Assembly: GCA_011620345.1 (NCBI GenBank)
Contig: WOZJ01000066.1
Location: 1 to 64,000, forward strand
DNA: 64,000 nt
Direction: 5' to 3'
Origin: Nitrospirota bacterium
GTDB lineage: Bacteria; UBA2233
A program made the position numbers and the translations under genes. This document shows positions 58,904 to 64,000 of this stretch, piece by piece (positions within the stretch are counted from its first letter, which is position 1; each line of letters begins with the position of its first letter). The notes below the pieces were generated by a model. That model ran no database searches, was not told where the DNA came from, and saw only the letters and a program-made list of their open reading frames with translations.

Positions 58904-61087
58904 ATGGTCCGCCTAGACGACATTATCGAATTGGCCAAGGCCAACAGCAAATCGATCGACGTCGACTTGATCAGGAAGGCTTACGTCTTCTCGGCCAAGG
59001 TGCACAGGAACCAACTCAGACTTTCGGGTGAACCCTACCTAGTCCATCCGCTGGACGTGGCCTATATCTTGGCGCACTTGCGTGGCGATGCCGCGACGAT
59101 TGCAGCGGGTCTTCTTCACGACACGGTCGAGGACACGCTCACTACGCTAAGCGAAGTGGAGACGATCTTCGGCGAGGATGTCGCCCATCTCGTGGACGGC
59201 GTGACGAAACTTTCCAAAATCTCCTTTTCATCAAAGCAGCAAGGCCAGCTCGAGAGCCTAAGAAAGCTGGTCCTTGCCATGGCCAAGGATATCCGGGTCG
59301 TGCTCATCAAGCTGGCCGATAGGCTGCACAACATGAGGACGCTGGGTTTTCTTCCCGGGGAGCGTCAATTGGCCATTGCACAGGAGACGCTCGACATCTA
59401 CGCGCCTCTTGCGAACCGGCTCGGGATTTATTGGGTCAAGGCCGAGCTTGAAGATTTGGCTCTACGCTACCTGGACCCGGAGGCTTACTACGAGTTGGCC
59501 ATGCAGGTCGGCAAAAAGCGTGGAGAGCGGGAGGAGTATATCGCCAAGGTGTGCAAGGTCTTGAAGGATGAACTGACCAAGAACGGCATTCTTTGCGAGG
59601 TGATGGGGAGGCCCAAGCATTTCTACTCGATTTACAACAAGATGACCGCGAGGAATGTAGGGTTCGACCAGGTTTACGACGCGTTTGCCTTCAGGGTGAT
59701 CGTCCCGACGATCAAAGATTGCTACGCGGCAATCGGGATCACCCACGCCATGTGGAAGCCTATACCCGGCCGGTTCAAAGACTACATCGCGTTCCCGAAG
59801 GCCAACGGATACCAATCGCTCCACACCACCGTGTTCGGCCCCGAAAAAGACCGGATCGAGATCCAGGTTCGGACTGAGCAGATGCACCAGGTCGCGGAGG
59901 AAGGGATCGCCGCACACTGGCAGTACAAAGAGGGTCAGCCAGAGCTTGCCGAAGAAGAGCGCAGGCAGTTTACCTGGCTTCGTCAAACGCTCGAGAACTA
60001 CCAAGACTTAAAAGACCCGGCCGATTTTTTGGAGAACCTAAAGTTAGACCTCTTCCCGGAAGAGGTCTACGTATTCACGCCCAAAGGGGACATCAAAGAA
60101 TTGCCCAAAGGCGCTTGCCCGATCGATTTCGCGTTTGCCGTCCATACCGAGGTAGGCATGCATTGCATCGGGGCAAAGGTAGACGGCCGGCTCGTTCCTT
60201 TGGACTATCCCCTCAAAAACGGCGACGTCGTCGACATCATGACCTCCACGCACGCCCACCCGAGCAGGGACTGGCTTACCTACGTAAAAACCTCCAAGGC
60301 GAAGTCCAAGGTCAAGGCGTTCGTAAACCTCCAGCAGCTTGCCCGTCAGGCGGGCCTAGGAAGGGAAATTCTCGAAAAAGAGATGCGAAAGCTTGGGTTT
60401 GCCTTGAGCCTGCTTTCCAACTCGGACGTGATCGAACAGGTTCTTTCGTCGTTTCGCATCAAGGAGCTCGATACGCTGTTCGCCCAAATTGCCCAAGGCA
60501 ATGTCTCCGTCCGGGCCGTGATCGAGAAGATCGCGGAGATCAAGAAGCTGGAGATCGCGCCTTCCAAAGAAGAGGGAGTCCAAGGCAGACAAAGCCCCGT
60601 CGTAAAGCCTTCGTTGAGGCAAGGCTCTCCTGTGAGGGTTGACGGGATCGACAACGTCCTGGTTCGTTTTGGGAGTTGCTGCGGGCCCGTCGTGGGCGAT
60701 ACGATCGTCGGGTTTGTCACGCGAGGCCGCGGGGTTACGATTCACGCGCACGATTGTTCAAGGATTGCCGGCGCCGACCCCTCCAGGCTGATTCAGGCGA
60801 ACTGGAGCCTTGCCGGGCCGCTCAGGACGTCCGTTGAGGTCCGAGTGACTTCCAAGGACAAGCAAGGCCTTTTGGCCGAAATCTCCAAAACGATCTCGCT
60901 TGCCAAGGTGAACATCTCCAAGGCCCAAGTCTACACCACCCCACAAAAGGTTGCGGTCCAGCATTTTACGCTGGACGTCGAAAGCCTAGATCAGCTCAAC
61001 CGCGTTCTAGAGGCCATCCGCCAGGTAAAAGGAGTGATTGAGGTCGAGCGTCTCAAGCGTGGATACGCCCAGGCGCTGAACCGATGA
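58904..61087 (+). CDS. spoT: Bifunctional (p)ppGpp synthetase/hydrolase (Rel/SpoT)
   Basis: A 727-residue stringent-response enzyme. The N-terminal HD hydrolase domain is intact (LLHDTVEDTLTT near residue 70). The synthetase domain has RPKHFYSIYNKM near 233, RFKDYIAFPKANGYQSLHTT near 288 with the RxKD form of bifunctional enzymes, and EEGIAAHWQYKEG. TGS (VFTPKGDIKELPKGACPIDF near residue 388) and a C-terminal ACT domain follow. It therefore both makes and degrades ppGpp. It overlaps the ggt start by four bases. Confidence 0.95.
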   Translation: MVRLDDIIELAKANSKSIDVDLIRKAYVFSAKVHRNQLRLSGEPYLVHPLDVAYILAHLRGDAATIAAGLLHDTVEDTLTTLSEVETIFGEDVAHLVDGVTKLSKISFSSKQQGQLESLRKLVLAMAKDIRVVLIKLADRLHNMRTLGFLPGERQLAIAQETLDIYAPLANRLGIYWVKAELEDLALRYLDPEAYYELAMQVGKKRGEREEYIAKVCKVLKDELTKNGILCEVMGRPKHFYSIYNKMTARNVGFDQVYDAFAFRVIVPTIKDCYAAIGITHAMWKPIPGRFKDYIAFPKANGYQSLHTTVFGPEKDRIEIQVRTEQMHQVAEEGIAAHWQYKEGQPELAEEERRQFTWLRQTLENYQDLKDPADFLENLKLDLFPEEVYVFTPKGDIKELPKGACPIDFAFAVHTEVGMHCIGAKVDGRLVPLDYPLKNGDVVDIMTSTHAHPSRDWLTYVKTSKAKSKVKAFVNLQQLARQAGLGREILEKEMRKLGFALSLLSNSDVIEQVLSSFRIKELDTLFAQIAQGNVSVRAVIEKIAEIKKLEIAPSKEEGVQGRQSPVVKPSLRQGSPVRVDGIDNVLVRFGSCCGPVVGDTIVGFVTRGRGVTIHAHDCSRIAGADPSRLIQANWSLAGPLRTSVEVRVTSKDKQGLLAEISKTISLAKVNISKAQVYTTPQKVAVQHFTLDVESLDQLNRVLEAIRQVKGVIEVERLKRGYAQALNR

Positions 61088-62817
61088 GCGTCGCGTGGCG
61101 CAAGGCGTTTCTCGCTCCTGTATCGGCGTTTTTTCTGACCTGGATGCTTGCCTTGAGCTCAGCCAACGCCCAAGCCCCGGAGGATCCCGCCAACAAGGAG
61201 GCGGTGGCCTGCGGGGCGATGGTGGCCAGCTCTCATTCCTTGGCTACCCAAGCCGGGCTCGAAATTCTCAAGGCCGGCGGGAACGCCTTTGACGCGGCCG
61301 TAGCCGTCCAGTTTGCGTTGAACGTCGTCGAGCCGATGATGTCTGGCATCGGCGGCGGAGCTTTTTTTCTTGCCTACGAGGCAAAAACGAGGAAGGTGTT
61401 CGTGATCGATGCCAGAGAGCTTGCCCCGAAGAGCGCCCTTCCTCGCATGTTCTTGGATAAGGCAAAAAAACCCATTCCGTTTGCAACGCGCCATACATTG
61501 GGGACCGCCGTGGGCGTTCCCGGGACACTCAAAGGCCTTGCCCTGCTGCACTCCAAGCTTGGCTCCATGCCATGGGCCGAACTGCTTACCCCCGCCCTTA
61601 GGCTTAGCCAAGAAGGCTTTGCAGCGGGAAGGACTCTAGGCAGGTATGCTGCGCTGTCGCGGGAGAAGGTCTGCTCCAAAGAGGCGGGCGGGGTCTTTTG
61701 CCCGGGCGATAGCCCCCTGAAGGCCGGAGGCTGGCTCGTTTTGCCCGCGCTCACCAAGACGCTCGAGGCCATCCAACGAAAGAAAGACGCCGCCCTTTAC
61801 GAAGGCGAAATCGCTCGTGCGATCGTGGAGGCCGTACAAGCGAAGGGCGGAAGCATGACTCTAGAAGACTTAAAGGCATATAAACCAGAGGTTCGGCCCC
61901 CTTTGTGGGGGCGCTACAGGAATTACAGGGTTGCAAGCGTCGGCCCCCCGGGGGGCGGGCTTGCCGTCCTCGAGGCGCTCGGCATCTTGGAGGGCACGGA
62001 TTTTCATGCAACACCCATCCGCTCGGCCAAAAAATATCACCTGCTTTTGGAGGCGATGCGTCTCGTGTTCGCCGACCGCTCCGCTTTCATGGGCGACCCT
62101 GCCTTTGTCGATGTGCCCGTGCGTGGGCTTTTGGACGAGAATTACCTTGCCGGCCGGCGTGCTTTGATCCGTATGGACAAAGCAAACGACAACGTGCATC
62201 CCGGAAAGCCTGCGTATTTTGGCGAGACAACCCACTTCGTCGTGGCTGACGCGTGCGGCAACATCGCTTGCGTGACGTCTACGATCGAACAGCCGTTTGG
62301 GTCTGGAATTTACCTGAAGGAGCACGGCTTTTTCTTGAATAACGAGCTGACCGACTTCGATGCCACACCGGGAGGTCCCAACGAGCCAGGGCCATTTAAG
62401 CGCCCGATGAGCGCGATGGCCCCGACGCTTGTGCTTGAGCGCGGCGTTCCCGTCTTGGCGCTCGGTTCCCCCGGCGGGCCGACGATTATCGCGAGCGTCC
62501 TTCAGGTACTCATCCATCGGCTCGATTACGGGCTCGGGCTCAAAGATGCGATCGAGGAGCCAAGGGTGTTCACTAGCGCCTACCCGTCGTTTGCCTATGA
62601 AAGAGGGGTTCCCAAGGACGCGATGGAAAGACTCCGTGCTCTCGGCCATGCCCCAAACCCACTCCCTACGGAGATCGGAAACGTCCAGGCGATTGAGCGC
62701 GACCCAAAATGGCATCGCTATACCGGGGCTTGCGATTCTACGCGCGAGGGCATGGCCGCAGGGCTCTCGAGACTTGACGATGCCCTTCCGGACGCCAAAG
62801 AAAGAAGGGGGCGTTGA
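61084..62817 (+). CDS. ggt: Gamma-glutamyltransferase
   Basis: A 577-residue Ntn-hydrolase precursor with a Sec signal peptide ending in NAQ near residue 30. Self-cleavage should occur before Thr382 in GETTHFVVAD, which becomes the nucleophile. Other signatures are ILKAGGNAFDAAVAVQFAL, SGIGGGAFFLAYEA and LGSPGGPTIIASVLQVLIH. It cleaves gamma-glutamyl bonds such as that of glutathione in the periplasm. The adjacency to spoT is probably incidental. Confidence 0.95.
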   Translation: MSVAWRKAFLAPVSAFFLTWMLALSSANAQAPEDPANKEAVACGAMVASSHSLATQAGLEILKAGGNAFDAAVAVQFALNVVEPMMSGIGGGAFFLAYEAKTRKVFVIDARELAPKSALPRMFLDKAKKPIPFATRHTLGTAVGVPGTLKGLALLHSKLGSMPWAELLTPALRLSQEGFAAGRTLGRYAALSREKVCSKEAGGVFCPGDSPLKAGGWLVLPALTKTLEAIQRKKDAALYEGEIARAIVEAVQAKGGSMTLEDLKAYKPEVRPPLWGRYRNYRVASVGPPGGGLAVLEALGILEGTDFHATPIRSAKKYHLLLEAMRLVFADRSAFMGDPAFVDVPVRGLLDENYLAGRRALIRMDKANDNVHPGKPAYFGETTHFVVADACGNIACVTSTIEQPFGSGIYLKEHGFFLNNELTDFDATPGGPNEPGPFKRPMSAMAPTLVLERGVPVLALGSPGGPTIIASVLQVLIHRLDYGLGLKDAIEEPRVFTSAYPSFAYERGVPKDAMERLRALGHAPNPLPTEIGNVQAIERDPKWHRYTGACDSTREGMAAGLSRLDDALPDAKERRGR

Positions 62818-62850
62818 AAATGACTCTAAGATCGTCTAAGCTTCCCTCGT

Positions 62851-63729
62851 ATGGCGCTTAGAGGGTCGCTCGAGGAAATGTCGTTTGGTGAATTGCTCGG
62901 CTGGATCTCCCTGGCTGGAAGGACGGGGACGCTTGTCGTTCGCGAAGGAAAGGCCGAAAAGCTCTTCACGTTCGAAAAGAAGCGCCTGATCGCCGCCACT
63001 TCCAACCTTGAGTGGGAACGTCTTGGTTCAATTCTGGTTCGAAAGAGGCTTGCCGACCCTCCAAGGCTCAAAGAAGCGCTCGCGTCCTCCGGCAAGCGGG
63101 GGGTGCGGCTAGGCAAGGCGCTGGTGGACCTCGGGGTGCTCAGCGGAGAAGAGCTCTACTACCTTTTGATTCTCCAGGCGGACACGGTTGTTTTCGATAT
63201 GTTCTTTTGGGAAACAGGACGTTTTGTGTTTTATTCAGAGATCAAAGCGTTCGAGCACCTGCACGACCTCCCCTTTACCCTAGACTATCTTCTGCTTGAA
63301 GGTGCCAGAAGGATGGACGAGGCTTTGGTGATCCGCAGCATGCTACCCTCTCCGTTTGTTACATTTCGAGTCGATCCCGCTCGTGTCGCCGATGATCCCT
63401 TCAAGCGGCGCATTCTCCTTGCTGCCAAGGAAGGGCTTTCGTTGGTCGAGATGATGGTTTCGATACCTCAGGCGGAGTTCTCCGTCCTAAGGGCCGCGTT
63501 TGAGCTCTTTAAAGAAGGAGCGGTTGTTCCCGGGCCGGAAAAAACGTTAGCCAACCTCCGAGACCCCCAGTTTTTCCTGGAGTTTTTAGAGCACGGCTGC
63601 AACGTGTGGAGGGCCAAGCGCCCCGAAGCGCCTTTCTTAAGGCCTCAAGAGGGGGGAGAGGTTCCGGACGACATCAAGCGCTACCAAAATTACTACGCAA
63701 GGCTTGCCTTAGAAGGGGCCAACGACTAA
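62851..63729 (+). CDS. DUF4388-domain protein
   Basis: A 292-residue soluble protein. The N-terminal DUF4388 domain (about residues 1-100) has LRGSLEEMSFGELLGWISLA and GTLVVREGKAEKLFTFEKKR, a domain often found in gliding, polarity and signalling proteins of deltaproteobacteria. The remaining 190 residues, including FWETGRFVFYSEIKAFEHL, have no feature I recognise. AAGGAGG follows its stop and serves the next gene. The cellular role is unknown. Confidence 0.82.
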   Translation: MALRGSLEEMSFGELLGWISLAGRTGTLVVREGKAEKLFTFEKKRLIAATSNLEWERLGSILVRKRLADPPRLKEALASSGKRGVRLGKALVDLGVLSGEELYYLLILQADTVVFDMFFWETGRFVFYSEIKAFEHLHDLPFTLDYLLLEGARRMDEALVIRSMLPSPFVTFRVDPARVADDPFKRRILLAAKEGLSLVEMMVSIPQAEFSVLRAAFELFKEGAVVPGPEKTLANLRDPQFFLEFLEHGCNVWRAKRPEAPFLRPQEGGEVPDDIKRYQNYYARLALEGAND

Positions 63730-63738
63730 GGAGGTCGC

Positions 63739-64000
63739 ATGCGGAAAAAGGGCAAAGAGATTGTTTTTGGGGTGCTATTTCTTGTTGTGTTTGGGGTCCG
63801 GGCCTTCGGGATGCAAACGCTTGGCCTCGAGACGACCCCCGTCTCTGTCCCATGGCCGACGTACGTGGGCTACTTAAACCAGGACGTCCAGAATGAGCAG
63901 GGTGCCTACTGGGGGTTTGTATGGCTTAGCCGGGTCTATTCCGATCCTGACCTTAGGCCCTCGATCGACCCAAACTTCGACCCTAATTTCCAAATGGTCG
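63739..64000 (+). CDS. Membrane-anchored or secreted protein of unknown function, 3' end outside the window
   Basis: At least 87 codons, open to the window edge. ATG 63739 follows AAGGAGG by four bases. The N-terminus is a signal-like helix, MRKKGKEIVFGVLFLVVFGV, followed by a polar region with many Pro, Asp and Asn (PSIDPNFDPNFQ near the edge). The frame continues the plus-strand cluster. No domain can be recognised in the visible part. Confidence 0.65.
   Translation, partial: MRKKGKEIVFGVLFLVVFGVRAFGMQTLGLETTPVSVPWPTYVGYLNQDVQNEQGAYWGFVWLSRVYSDPDLRPSIDPNFDPNFQMV

Overview
The window is a moderately GC-rich stretch of chromosome from a Gram-negative bacterium that makes lipopolysaccharide. 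It carries bamA, skp, the Lol exporter, most of the Raetz lipid A pathway, waaA, waaF and the ADP-heptose genes. The gene order yicC-gmk-rpoZ-spoT, the use of LpxI in place of LpxH, and a GnnA/GnnB pair between lpxA and lpxB point away from the enteric bacteria and towards a deltaproteobacterium-like or other deep-branching Gram-negative lineage. I cannot name the phylum from sequence alone. No tRNA, rRNA, CRISPR array, insertion sequence or prophage was seen.

Layout. (1) 0.26-2.3 kb: a molybdopterin oxidoreductase whose codon style differs from the rest. (2) 2.3-7.4 kb: treZ-treY-cutA, a translationally coupled trehalose operon. (3) 7.5-12.3 kb: an M20 amidohydrolase, a nucleoside phosphorylase, and a CCG-domain iron-sulfur protein coupled to a B12/radical SAM protein. 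(4) 12.3-13.9 kb: a two-gene minus-strand operon of an F420/FMN-type luciferase-like oxidoreductase and cyanase. (5) 14.0-17.96 kb: an accessory region with an MFS exporter, a GT4 glycosyltransferase and three small proteins. Each of these three units is preceded by a near-perfect sigma-54 (-24/-12) promoter and by copies of one dyad, TGNATCA-N3-TGATNCA. (6) 18.0-24.7 kb, minus strand: an IclR regulator, an FmdB zinc ribbon, malQ and a TreS-maltokinase fusion. (7) 24.9-31.3 kb: pyruvate kinase, thioredoxin, gmhA, a conserved unknown, an endonuclease III-like glycosylase, a SAM hydroxide adenosyltransferase, a site-2 protease and a CBS-ACT protein. (8) 31.4-64 kb: 33 plus-strand genes with no gap above about 33 bases. 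They run ssb, a polyprenyl synthase, lysS, lolCD, bamA, skp, lpxD, fabZ, lpxA, lpxI, gnnA, gnnB, lpxB, msbA, waaA, lpxK, the heptose genes, LPS glycosyltransferases, yicC, gmk, rpoZ, spoT, ggt, a DUF4388 protein and a truncated gene at the edge.

How the genes work together. Region 8 builds and exports the outer membrane. LpxA, LpxD, LpxI, LpxB, LpxK and WaaA make Kdo-lipid A, probably with 2,3-diamino sugars because of GnnA/GnnB. GmhA, an HldE1-type kinase, GmhB and HldC make ADP-heptose for WaaF, and MsbA flips the product. TreZ/TreY and TreS-maltokinase with MalQ link trehalose, maltose and glucans. The most unusual part is region 5: a compact, apparently undescribed sigma-54 regulon of an exporter, a sugar transferase and small secreted proteins, one of which has a tandem cysteine repeat (C-x9-C-x2-C-x9-C).
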